Below, piece by piece: positions 43,448-51,779 of a stretch of 64,000 bases of DNA. The notes beneath the pieces are model-generated. The model was given only the letters and a program-made list of their open reading frames with translations. It did not search any database and was not told where the DNA came from. Positions within the stretch are counted from its first letter, which is position 1. Each line of letters starts with the position of its first letter. The position numbers and the translations under genes were made by a program. Source of the DNA: Aeromonas piscicola (lineage in GTDB: Bacteria; Pseudomonadota; Gammaproteobacteria; Enterobacterales; Aeromonadaceae); the NCBI RefSeq assembly GCF_000820005.1, contig NZ_CDBL01000039.1, positions 36,045 through 100,044 on the forward strand, written 5' to 3'.

Positions 43448-44272
43448 TCAGGGCTTGAAGGCCCCGATAAAGATGGCGGGATCGACGCGGGCATCGTTGA
43501 GGCTGACGTTCCAGTGCATGTGGGGACCGGTGGCGCGACCGGTAGCGCCAACTCGGCCGACTATGCCACCACGGGGCAAACTCTGACCCAGTTTCACGTC
43601 GATCTTCGACATGTGGCAGAACATGCTGATCAGCCCCTGGCCGTGGTCGACAAAGACGGTGTTGCCATTGAAGAAGTAGTTGCCGATCAGGATCACCTTG
43701 CCGGCGGCCGGGGCCTTGATGGGGGTGCCGGCACCGACCGCGAAGTCGAGGCCTGAGTGGGGATTGCGCTCTTCGCCGTTGAAGAAGCGGCGCAGGCCGA
43801 ACGGGCTGGAGAGCGGGCCCTGCACCGGCTTGTCGAACAGCAAGTTGCTGGGCAGGACAGGGCTGAAGGTTTGATAGGCCAGGGTCTGCTCCGCCAGTTC
43901 GCGGTTGATGCGCACCATGTCCTCGGCCAGCGGGTTGACCTGGCGGCCGTTCTTCAATTTGATGTGCTGCTCGCGGTAGTGCTTGTTGCCGACCGTGAAG
44001 CTGAGGGTGCGGCCATCATTCACCGTCAGCGTATGAGCCCCCGGCTGGCTTTTGAGGGGAATGCCGACGATGGCGATCCAGCGGCGATCCTCTTCCCGCA
44101 CCACCAGCACGGGCTTGCCTTGATAACGGGCGGCCGGGGCCTGCGCTTCATTGCCAAGCGGTAACACGGCAACGCCGCCCGGCACCGGATGGTTGAGCAG
44201 ACGGCTGATAAATCCCTCTGCGAGGGCGCACTGGCTGGCCAGCAGCAACAAGATACAACAAACGACTCTCAT
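43448..44272 (-). CDS. M23 family metallopeptidase
   Basis: This 274-residue exported protein has a signal peptide ending near CALAEG. An N-terminal domain of about 120 residues precedes a LytM-type catalytic domain. Zinc ligands are His172 and Asp176 (NPHSGLDF) and His253 in the HMHW motif, with His220 as general base in MFCHMS. All catalytic residues are present, so it is likely an active peptidoglycan endopeptidase. It lies 47 bases after the gene encoding an anchored helical protein on the same strand. Confidence 0.9.
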   Translation of the reverse strand: MRVVCCILLLLASQCALAEGFISRLLNHPVPGGVAVLPLGNEAQAPAARYQGKPVLVVREEDRRWIAIVGIPLKSQPGAHTLTVNDGRTLSFTVGNKHYREQHIKLKNGRQVNPLAEDMVRINRELAEQTLAYQTFSPVLPSNLLFDKPVQGPLSSPFGLRRFFNGEERNPHSGLDFAVGAGTPIKAPAAGKVILIGNYFFNGNTVFVDHGQGLISMFCHMSKIDVKLGQSLPRGGIVGRVGATGRATGPHMHWNVSLNDARVDPAIFIGAFKP

Positions 44273-44319
44273 GACGGTTCCACGCTATAGGCTGGGGAAA
44301 ATGAACAAGGGCAAGGGCA

Positions 44320-45171
44320 TCAGGAAGCTGGCTGGAAGCGCTGATAGATGGCTTCCATCTGGACCGACACCTCCTGGCGTACCAGGTCCAGCTCCAGCAT
44401 GTCCTGCACGACTTTCAGCTGGCTCGGGTTGAGGAAGGAGCGACTGCTCTCCAGCACCCGCTGGGTATAGGCCTTCTGGTTCTCCAGATAGGTGCCGGCA
44501 TCGCCACTCTCCTGCTGGGCCAGTTGCTGGTTGGCGTCGCTCAGCAGACGCGTCAGGGATTGGCGCTGGGTCGGGGCCAGCAGCTCGCCGCGCTCCGCCA
44601 GTCGGCCCTGGATCTCCAGCAGGCGGTTGATGTCGCCCGAGTAGAGCTCCTGTTCCAGCCGGGTGCGGGTGTCGTCACCCAGCAGGTTGCTGATGTTGCT
44701 CCAGATGCGCTGGCTCTCCTGCTCGTAGGCATCGGGGTGATCGAAGCCGAGGCGATAGAGTTCGCGCAGCTGCTCCTGTACCTGACCGCGCACGTCCTCC
44801 ACCACGTCCAGCCGATCGAACACTGTGGTGAGCTGGCTGCCCTGCTCGGCATCGTAGAGTCGCTCTATCAGCACAGAGCCGTCGCTGGACTGGCTCCACT
44901 GGCTGATGGCAGCCTCCAGCTCCGGATTGGGGGTCATGGCCTCCTGCGCGGGGGCGGGCTCACCCTGTGCTCCCTTGCCGGGTAGTTTGGCCATCAGGTT
45001 CTGATTGGCGTTCTGGCTCTGGCTGGCCGCTGTGTCACACTGGGCCACGGCAGGGCTTTCAGTGGCGTCGGGTTGCGGCTGGGGGGCTGAGGTGGCGGAT
45101 TGAGCCTGCCATTGCCAGAGGTTGAGCAGCAGGGAGGCCAGCAGGATCGGCGCCAGATGAAGTGTACGCAT
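44320..45171 (-). CDS. Unknown signal-anchored helical protein upstream of an M23 peptidase
   Basis: This 283-residue protein has an N-terminal hydrophobic segment (LAPILLASLLLNLWQW) that could anchor it in the inner membrane. An Ala/Gln/Pro linker with one Cys follows, then about 190 residues of mostly helical, Glu/Gln/Leu-rich sequence. I do not recognise the family; lipase-chaperone motifs were looked for and not found. Its position directly ahead of the M23 peptidase suggests that it positions or regulates that enzyme at the cell wall, which is only an inference. Confidence 0.6.
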   Translation of the reverse strand: MRTLHLAPILLASLLLNLWQWQAQSATSAPQPQPDATESPAVAQCDTAASQSQNANQNLMAKLPGKGAQGEPAPAQEAMTPNPELEAAISQWSQSSDGSVLIERLYDAEQGSQLTTVFDRLDVVEDVRGQVQEQLRELYRLGFDHPDAYEQESQRIWSNISNLLGDDTRTRLEQELYSGDINRLLEIQGRLAERGELLAPTQRQSLTRLLSDANQQLAQQESGDAGTYLENQKAYTQRVLESSRSFLNPSQLKVVQDMLELDLVRQEVSVQMEAIYQRFQPAS

Positions 45172-45348
45172 CTTGGATTCTCTTGAATAAGTGAATGCCC
45201 CTGGTGCGGGGGTCTCTTATGATAACCGTAACGTCTGATACAAGCAGCCCTGACGTGCGAAGCGCCAACCGGCGATCGTCCGCCATTGAGTCAGCCGGCC
45301 CATGGCTCTAGAATCGGCAGCCAGCCCGTCATCATCTGAGGAAACGTT

Positions 45349-46125
45349 ATGAATGGATTGTCCCCCTTGCGCGTCGAGCCCGCCCGTCACCCTATCGGGC
45401 GTGGCTGGGTCTGGGTGCGATCCGGCTTCGATATTTTCAACAAGGGCATGGGCGTCAGTGTCGCCATGGTCCTGATCTGGTTCGTGGTCGGCCTGCTGCT
45501 GGAGCGTCTGCCGGCGGGTGGCCTCATCTCCCAGTTGCTCTACATGGTGTGGGGCGCGGGCTGGGTGGTGGTGGCCCAGCGCGGCTACGAGGGCAATCAG
45601 CTCAAGTTTGCAGACTTCTTCGCCGGGTTTCGCAACAAGCTGACCCCCTTGATGCTGGGTGGCCTGCTGGTGCTGGCTCTGTTTACCCTGATCGGACTCA
45701 TCTGCCTGGGGTTGCTCTCCATGTGGGGGTTGACCTCCCTGCTGACTCAGGATCCCGAGTCCATGGTGGTGAGCGTGGCGCAGGTGCAGGGGCTGTTGTT
45801 CTGCCTGTTGCTGGGGCTGGCACTGCTGATCCCGGTGTTGATGGCTATTACCTTCGCGCCCGCCCTCATCTATTTCCACGATGTCGGCATATTGCAGGCC
45901 GCCAAGCTCAGCTTCAAAGGTTGCCTGACCAACATGTGGCCCTTCTTCTGGTGGGGACTGATCGCCGCCGGGCTGATGCTGTTTGGTGCTGCCCTGATGT
46001 TGATCGGCCTGCTGGTGGTGATACCGGCCCTCAACTACTCCATCTACGTGGCGTATCGGGACATCTATCTGGATGTATCGCAGGAGGCAGAGTCAGAGGC
46101 TCCGCTGACCGGCTTCGAAGCCTGA
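45349..46125 (+). CDS. BPSS1780-type integral membrane protein
   Basis: This 258-residue protein has about six predicted transmembrane helices. It begins with a cytoplasmic stretch (RHPIGRGWVWVRSGFDIFNKG) that resembles the start of BPSS1780-family membrane proteins. No catalytic or transport motif is visible. It is divergent from the anchored helical protein gene. Confidence 0.7.
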   Translation: MNGLSPLRVEPARHPIGRGWVWVRSGFDIFNKGMGVSVAMVLIWFVVGLLLERLPAGGLISQLLYMVWGAGWVVVAQRGYEGNQLKFADFFAGFRNKLTPLMLGGLLVLALFTLIGLICLGLLSMWGLTSLLTQDPESMVVSVAQVQGLLFCLLLGLALLIPVLMAITFAPALIYFHDVGILQAAKLSFKGCLTNMWPFFWWGLIAAGLMLFGAALMLIGLLVVIPALNYSIYVAYRDIYLDVSQEAESEAPLTGFEA

Positions 46126-46155
46126 GCCGGATGCCATGACCGGGATGTCATGAAC

Positions 46156-46177
46156 AAGGGGCCTGCGGGCCCCTTTT
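46156..46177. terminator. Terminator between convergent membrane-protein and LysR genes
   Basis: AAGGGGCC TGCG GGCCCCTTTT is a compact stem-loop between two convergent genes. Confidence 0.75.
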
Positions 46178-46188
46178 GCATGGTGCCG

Positions 46189-47088
46189 TTACTCCTGCCA
46201 CATGGGATCGGCCGCCATGCGTACTATCAGGAAATCGAGGAAGCTGCGCAACAGGGGCGACATCTGCTTGCGGGTACCATAGACACCGTAGACCCCGAGG
46301 CGCTTGGGTTGCCACGCCTCTAGCAGCGGTACCAGAGCGCCACTCTCCAGCTGGGATTGTACCGAGTAGCGGGGCTGCATGCTGATGCCGGCACCACCCA
46401 GGGTCGCCTCCAGCAGCAGGTTGGATATGTTGGCACTGAGATTGCCGCTGACCGGCACGGATTCAGGCCCGGCGGGTCCCTGAAACTCCCACAGGCTCTT
46501 GCCGAAATAGGTGTAGGTGAGGCAGTTGTGCAGGGCGAGATCCTGCACCTTGTGCGGGGTCGGGTGTCTGGCCAGGTAGGCCGGGCTGGCACAGACCACG
46601 GAGTGGCAGGTGCCGAGCCGGCGGGCCACCAGGTTGGGATCCAGATCATTGGTGATGCGAATGGCCAGATCGATCCGCTCCTCCACCAGATTGACGGTAC
46701 GATCCAGCAGCAGGATGTCGATGGCGGTGCCGGCATACTGGGCCAGATAGTCGTTGGCGGCCCCCACCAACAGAGCTTCGGAGAGGGAGTAACTGCTGGT
46801 GATGCGCAGTTGTCCCTTGGGCGCCTCATCGCCGCGGATGGCGATCTGTTCCATCTCTTCCCCCAGTGCCAGCATGGCCCTGGCGCGGTTCAATGCCTCT
46901 TCCCCCGGGCCTGTCAGGCTCAAACGGCGGGTGGTGCGATGCAGCAGACGGGCCCCCATCCACTGCTCCAGTTCCGCGAGGTAGCGCGTCACCATGGCGC
47001 GCGACATCTCCAGCTTCTCCCCGGCGCCGCTCAGGCTGCCCTGTTCGACTACGCTGACAAAGACCCGTAATGCGGTCAGTCGATCCAT
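46189..47088 (-). CDS. LysR family regulator
   Basis: This 299-residue protein begins MDRLTALRVFVSVVEQGSLS, with helix-turn-helix AGEKLEMSRAMVTRYLAELE and an effector domain of the CrgA-like LysR subgroup. The start at 47088 is used because the frame beyond it overlaps the divergent gene and has no family sequence. It is divergent from the MBL-fold gene at 47216 and probably controls it. Confidence 0.9.
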   Translation of the reverse strand: MDRLTALRVFVSVVEQGSLSGAGEKLEMSRAMVTRYLAELEQWMGARLLHRTTRRLSLTGPGEEALNRARAMLALGEEMEQIAIRGDEAPKGQLRITSSYSLSEALLVGAANDYLAQYAGTAIDILLLDRTVNLVEERIDLAIRITNDLDPNLVARRLGTCHSVVCASPAYLARHPTPHKVQDLALHNCLTYTYFGKSLWEFQGPAGPESVPVSGNLSANISNLLLEATLGGAGISMQPRYSVQSQLESGALVPLLEAWQPKRLGVYGVYGTRKQMSPLLRSFLDFLIVRMAADPMWQE

Positions 47089-47215
47089 ATGCAGGCTCTC
47101 TATATGCTCGATTAATGCAACAGTGATGCGCTTATTATGCTGTATTTGTACCGTTAATGATCCAATAAACTGTGTCCATCTGATGAACCCCTGATGACTT
47201 GATGAGGAATACCCG

Positions 47216-48076
47216 ATGAACAACACCCTGATCCGCAACCTGACCCTGGCCACCACCCTGCTGAGTGGCGCCGCCATGGCAGCCCCCCTGACAGTGACTG
47301 TCTATAACCCGGGCGAGAAGGCCATCTTCCCTGTCTCCTCTTCTCTGGTGGCCGGTGACAAAGAGGCCATTCTGATCGATGCCCAGTTTGATGTGAAAAA
47401 TGGCCAGGCGCTGGTCGACATGATCAAGCAAAGCGGCAAGCAACTGACCACCGTCTATATCAGCGCGGGTGATCCTGACTTCTACTTCGGTCTGGAGCCC
47501 ATCATGAAGGCGTTTCCTAAAGTCAAAGTCCTGGCTGACCAGCATGTGGTTGACCACATCAACAAGACCAAGGATGACAAGCTGACCTATTGGGGACCTA
47601 TCCTGGGTGCAGGTTCACCCAAAACCCTGACGGTACCGGAAGTGATGACTGCCTCTTACCTGACCCTCGAAGGCGAGAAGATCGAGATCAAGGAGATGAA
47701 CACGCCGACCGCTTACCTGTGGGCGCCGTCCATCAAGACAGCGTTGGGTGGTGTGCCCGTTTACAGCGGCGTGCACGTCTGGATGGCGGACAGCCAGACC
47801 AAGGAAGCCCGCGCTCACTGGGTGAAGACTCTCAACGAGCTGCTGGCCATGAAACCCGAGCGTGTCATACCAGGTCACTTCCTGGGTACTGCGCCCAAGG
47901 GCACCGAAGCCGTGACCTTCACCCGTGACTATGTCCAGCGCTTCGAGCAGGAGCTGGCCAAGTCCAAAAACTCCGGCGAGTTGATTGAAGGCCTGAAGAA
48001 AGCCTTCCCGTCCCTGCCGGTCGACGATGGTCTGGCCATAGGTGCCAAGGTCAACACCGGTGAAATGAAGTGGTAA
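47216..48076 (+). CDS. Exported MBL-fold protein with degenerate metal site
   Basis: This 286-residue protein has a signal peptide (LATTLLSGAAMAAPL) and overall metallo-beta-lactamase fold. The HxHxDH zinc motif, expected at residues 84-89, reads AGDPDF (Ala84, Asp86, Phe89 in place of three His). The later bridging Asp region is GGVPVYSGVH instead of GD. PGH (ERVIPGHFLG) remains. The enzyme has therefore probably lost hydrolase activity and may bind a ligand instead. A divergent LysR gene and a downstream DsbA-family gene are its neighbours. Confidence 0.78.
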   Translation: MNNTLIRNLTLATTLLSGAAMAAPLTVTVYNPGEKAIFPVSSSLVAGDKEAILIDAQFDVKNGQALVDMIKQSGKQLTTVYISAGDPDFYFGLEPIMKAFPKVKVLADQHVVDHINKTKDDKLTYWGPILGAGSPKTLTVPEVMTASYLTLEGEKIEIKEMNTPTAYLWAPSIKTALGGVPVYSGVHVWMADSQTKEARAHWVKTLNELLAMKPERVIPGHFLGTAPKGTEAVTFTRDYVQRFEQELAKSKNSGELIEGLKKAFPSLPVDDGLAIGAKVNTGEMKW

Positions 48077-48106
48077 TTGCCTGACGCCTGCTTCCCTGTG
48101 TTTTTT

Positions 48107-48132
48107 ACCGGGCCCTTGGGCCCGGTTTTTTT
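48107..48132 (+). terminator. Terminator after the MBL-fold gene
   Basis: ACCGGGCCC TTG GGGCCCGGT followed by T7 lies 30 bases beyond the MBL stop. It separates the gene from the DsbA-family gene. Confidence 0.85.
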
Positions 48133-48148
48133 AGCCAAACAATCGAGA

Positions 48149-48793
48149 ATGAATCACATGAACGAGACAAGCCTGCATTACGTATATGATCCCCTCTGCG
48201 GCTGGTGCTATGGCGCTGCCCCCTTGCTGCAAGCAGCGGCCGGGCTCCCTGGTCTTCACATCGAACTGCATGCCGGCGGCCTCTGGCTGGGCGAGCGTCG
48301 TCAGCCCATGGGTCAGGCCCTGCGTGACTACGTCCGCCCTCATGACGAGCGGATCCAGGCCCTGACTGGCCAGTCTTTCGGCGAGGGTTATTTCAACGAC
48401 TTGCTGCTGCGCGATGGCCTGCTGCTCGACTCAGAGCAACCCATCCGCGCCATCCTGGCGATGTCGGTGTTGGGCGGCAATGGTCTGACCCTGCTGCATC
48501 GCATCCAGCAGTCCCACTACCGCGATGGTATCTGGATAGGTTCCCTTGAGCACCTGAGCAGCCTGGCGGCAGAGCAGGGCATTGATGCTGCGGCATTTGC
48601 GGATGCTTATCAGAATGTGGATCTGGCCGGCCATCTGGCAGACAGCCAGGGCTGGATGCGCCGCCTCGGTGGACAGGGCTACCCCACGCTGGGTCTGGTG
48701 CAAGGGGACAAGGTGACGCAGCTGTCCGCTTCTTCCTTCCTGGGTGAGCCGGTGGCCTTTGCCCGTCAGATCCAGGCAGTGATGGGACGCTGA
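48149..48793 (+). CDS. DsbA-family thioredoxin-fold protein
   Basis: This 214-residue cytoplasmic protein has a CxxC active site CGWC (Cys17, Cys20) near the N-terminus and the helical insertion of DsbA/FrnE-type oxidoreductases (YRDGIWIGSLEHLSSLAAEQG). The conserved cis-Pro loop GYPTLGLVQG lies near residue 178. No signal peptide is seen, so it is probably a cytoplasmic FrnE-like disulfide oxidoreductase or isomerase. Start 48149 is preferred; 48158 is possible. It has its own promoter region, judged by the terminator just upstream. Confidence 0.82.
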   Translation: MNHMNETSLHYVYDPLCGWCYGAAPLLQAAAGLPGLHIELHAGGLWLGERRQPMGQALRDYVRPHDERIQALTGQSFGEGYFNDLLLRDGLLLDSEQPIRAILAMSVLGGNGLTLLHRIQQSHYRDGIWIGSLEHLSSLAAEQGIDAAAFADAYQNVDLAGHLADSQGWMRRLGGQGYPTLGLVQGDKVTQLSASSFLGEPVAFARQIQAVMGR

Positions 48794-49016
48794 ATCCGCG
48801 CCCGTCGATTGGCGAGCGGGATGAAAAGTGAACCCTGGCTGAGAGAGTACGATTTCTCCTAACCGCTTCGTCCTCATGCTATCCGTGAAAGTGACGATAT
48901 ATTGACTAGCGGATAGTTTGAAAATCATCCGCTTGCGATCATCACGCTATGCTCTATGGGGATAGCTCGGGAGTTCGGCTCCACGGGTTTGCGTCTAGCC
49001 GCCAAGGATACCAATC

Positions 49017-50657
49017 ATGTTCAAAAATATGTCTATAGGTCAGAAGTTGAGTGCCGGCTTTGCCGTATTGGCCTTGCTGGTTCTGGGGTTGGCGTGGTTT
49101 TCCATCGCTCAGCTGTCACGCCTCTACGGTGATACTGAAACCATCTCCGGGAATTTGTTGCCATCGACCCGCTATGCCAGCCAGATGCATGTGGCGATTC
49201 TCGATGCCCGTCGCTCCGAGCTGGCTCAGGTCATCGGCGGCCTGAACAAGGATGCCCAGGAGGTCAGTGACCGCACCGCCACCTTCAACAAGGCCAAGCA
49301 GGAGTTTGATGCGGCGGCGCAAAAATATGGCTCGCTGCCCTTCAGCACGGATGAAGAGCGGCAGACCTACGAGCAGTTGATTGCTGCCGGTGCCAAATAT
49401 TTCTCCGTGCATGAGGAGCTGGTGACAGCCTTTTCCAATGGTGATCTCGAACGGGTCAAAAGCCTGCGTAAAAATGAGACCCGTGTTGCCTTGGAAGAGG
49501 TGGGTTCCAAATCCTATCGTCTGCGCGAGATCAACAACGAGATTGCTGATGGCATGGTGAAATCAGTCGCCGAGCTTTACAGCAGCTCGCGCAACATGAG
49601 CATCCTGGTGGGGGCAGCGACGCTGGCGTTCGTTGTCGTTGTGGCCTGGTTGCTGACCGGCCAGATCCGTAACCCCGTGATGGCCCTGCTGGAGCAGACT
49701 CGCAAGGTCTCTGCCGGTGATCTGGCGGCTCACCTCGACATGAATCAGTTCAACAACGACGAATTGGGGCAACTGGCCAAGGGATTTGGCGAGATGCAGG
49801 GTAGTCTGCGCAACCTGGTTAGCGAGGTGTCCGGTTCAGTGGTACAGCTCAGCTCGGCGGCCGAGGAAATCAGTGCCGTGGCCCGCCAGTCTGCCACCAA
49901 CATGAACAATCAGCAGCATGAGCTGAACCAGCTGGCCACCGCCATGAACGAGATGCAGGCCACGGTACAGGAGGTGTCCCGCAACACCAGTGATGCCGCC
50001 AGTGCCGCCAGTGCCGCTAGCAGCACGGCCGAGCTGGGGGCTCGCACCGTCAACGACTCCATCAAACGGATTGAGCAGGTGGCTGGTGCCATCGAGAGCA
50101 CAGCCGTGGTGATCCGTCAGCTCGGTGATGACAGTCGCAACATCGGCATGGTGCTGGAAGTGATCCGCGGGATCGCCGAACAGACCAACCTGCTGGCGTT
50201 GAACGCCGCCATCGAGGCGGCTCGGGCCGGTGAACAGGGCCGTGGTTTTGCCGTGGTGGCCGATGAAGTGCGTACCTTGGCGAAACGGACGCAGGATTCC
50301 ACCTCCCAGATCAACACCATCATTGCCGAACTGCAGCAGCGGGCCGAACAGGCCGGCACCACCATGCAGCAGAGTCAGGAGATGATGAACTCTACCGTGA
50401 GCACGGCGCGGGAGGCGGGGGCGTCCATTTCCGAGATCAGCGGCTCTGTGGAGAGCATCTCCCACATGAACATACAGATCGCGACCGCGACCGAAGAGCA
50501 GGGGGCGGTGAGCGAAGAGCTTAACCGCAACGTGGTCAACATCAGCCATGCCTCCGAAGAGGTGGCGGCTGGTGCAACCCAGATGGCACAGGCCTGCAAC
50601 GACCTCAACCACCTGGCGACTCAGCTGCAGGAGATGGTACGTCGCTTCCGGGTGTAA
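49017..50657 (+). CDS. Methyl-accepting chemotaxis protein (four-helix-bundle sensor)
   Basis: This 546-residue chemoreceptor has a transmembrane helix near 10-30, a periplasmic four-helix-bundle domain (about 31-185), a second helix (about 190-210) and HAMP. The signalling hairpin has the tip [33 protein letters not shown] long Gln/Ala-rich methylation helix and C-terminus follow. No CheR-tethering pentapeptide is visible at the end (MVRRFRV). The ligand is unknown. No convincing sigma-28 promoter was found upstream. Confidence 0.92.
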   Translation: MFKNMSIGQKLSAGFAVLALLVLGLAWFSIAQLSRLYGDTETISGNLLPSTRYASQMHVAILDARRSELAQVIGGLNKDAQEVSDRTATFNKAKQEFDAAAQKYGSLPFSTDEERQTYEQLIAAGAKYFSVHEELVTAFSNGDLERVKSLRKNETRVALEEVGSKSYRLREINNEIADGMVKSVAELYSSSRNMSILVGAATLAFVVVVAWLLTGQIRNPVMALLEQTRKVSAGDLAAHLDMNQFNNDELGQLAKGFGEMQGSLRNLVSEVSGSVVQLSSAAEEISAVARQSATNMNNQQHELNQLATAMNEMQATVQEVSRNTSDAASAASAASSTAELGARTVNDSIKRIEQVAGAIESTAVVIRQLGDDSRNIGMVLEVIRGIAEQTNLLALNAAIEAARAGEQGRGFAVVADEVRTLAKRTQDSTSQINTIIAELQQRAEQAGTTMQQSQEMMNSTVSTAREAGASISEISGSVESISHMNIQIATATEEQGAVSEELNRNVVNISHASEEVAAGATQMAQACNDLNHLATQLQEMVRRFRV

Positions 50658-50683
50658 TGACGGTTTGACACCCGCCGCTTGAG

Positions 50684-50720
50684 CGGGCCCGGATCCTGGA
50701 TCCGGGCCCGTTTTGTTTTT
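50684..50720 (+). terminator. Strong terminator after the MCP gene
   Basis: CGGGCCCGGATCC TG GATCCGGGCCCG is a long GC-rich stem followed by TTTTGTTTTTT, 26 bases beyond the MCP stop. Confidence 0.88.
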
Positions 50721-50818
50721 TCATCCGCCCCTCTTTTTACATTCAGTCGCCATCCCTTGTCGCTCCTGTCTTTCTTGGGCATGCTAATGGCCCAATTAGT
50801 TGGCAGGATTCTGGATGT

Positions 50819-51715
50819 ATGAACCTTCGCGATCTCGAGTATTTGGTGGCATTGGAAGAGGAGAAGCACTTTCGCAAAGCGGCGGAGCGCTGCTTCGTCA
50901 GCCAGCCGACCCTGAGTGGCCAGCTGCGCAAGCTGGAGGATGAGCTGGGGGTGATCCTGATCGAGCGCACCTCGCGCAAGGTGCTGTTTACCCCGGCCGG
51001 TGACGCCATGGCCCATCAGGCCCGCAAGGTGCTAAAAGAGGTGCGTGAGCTCAAAAGCATAGGCCAGCACTTTGCCGAACCCATGTCTGGAGAGATCCAT
51101 ATCGGTTTCATTCCCACCGTCGGTCCCTATCTGCTGCCCCACATCATCCAGGATCTGCGCGAGCATTTTCCCAAGCTGGAGTTTTATCTTTATGAGGAGC
51201 AGACCCAGGTGCTGCTCAAGCGACTGGAAGAAGGGGAGCTGGATTGTCTCATCCTCGCCGAACTTGAGGGTATGGAAGGGTTTGGCTCGATTCCCCTCTA
51301 TCAGGAACCCATGTGGCTGGCGGTACCGCAGCATCACCCGGAAGCCAGGGCCAAGTCGGTGCCGCTTAGCAATCTCAAGGGCAAGAAGCTGCTGATGCTG
51401 GCCGATGGCCACTGTCTGCGGGATCAGGCGATGGGATTCTGCTTCGCCGCCGGTATCGGTGAGGATCAGCGCTTCAAGGGCACCAGCCTGGAGACGCTGC
51501 GCAATATGGTCGCCGCGGGCAGCGGCATGACGCTGGTGCCAAAACTGGCCGTGCCTGCCAATGCGGAGGAGAGGGGCGTCAGCTATCGCCCCGTGATTGA
51601 CCCCGTGCCGGGCCGTGCCATCTCGTTGCTCTATCGCCACTACTCGGTACGCAGGCCCTGTTTCAACGAGCTGGCAGCCCGTATCTCCAGCCTGATGAAG
51701 AGCCTGCTCGGCTGA
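50819..51715 (+). CDS. oxyR: Hydrogen-peroxide-sensing regulator OxyR
   Basis: This 298-residue LysR-family protein has N-terminal MNLRDLEYLVALEEEKHFRKAA. The redox pair falls exactly at Cys199 and Cys208 (GHCLRDQAMGFC), the disulfide switch of OxyR. The C-terminal effector domain includes the family segment GMTLVPKLAVP. It activates catalase, peroxiredoxin and iron-sequestration genes under peroxide stress. Confidence 0.96.
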   Translation: MNLRDLEYLVALEEEKHFRKAAERCFVSQPTLSGQLRKLEDELGVILIERTSRKVLFTPAGDAMAHQARKVLKEVRELKSIGQHFAEPMSGEIHIGFIPTVGPYLLPHIIQDLREHFPKLEFYLYEEQTQVLLKRLEEGELDCLILAELEGMEGFGSIPLYQEPMWLAVPQHHPEARAKSVPLSNLKGKKLLMLADGHCLRDQAMGFCFAAGIGEDQRFKGTSLETLRNMVAAGSGMTLVPKLAVPANAEERGVSYRPVIDPVPGRAISLLYRHYSVRRPCFNELAARISSLMKSLLG

Positions 51716-51735
51716 CATTTCCGAAGCACAAAAAG

Positions 51736-51766
51736 AAAACCGGCGCCTTGGCGCCGGTTTTTTTAT
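51736..51766. terminator. Bidirectional terminator between oxyR and mrcA
   Basis: AAAACCGGCGCC TTGG CGCCGGTTTTTTT lies between two convergent genes, with A and T tracts on both sides. Confidence 0.88.
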
Positions 51767-51779
51767 CTTGAGCTGTCGC

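Noticed and set aside
44320..45171. Lipase-specific foldase (chaperone) as identity of the anchored helical protein
   Set aside because: The size and helical nature suggested it, but the conserved foldase motif is absent and no lipase gene is adjacent.
48794..49016. A possible sigma-28 promoter for the second chemoreceptor (GGGGATAG near 48958)
   Set aside because: Only five of eight bases match the -10 element and no matching -35 lies at the right distance.
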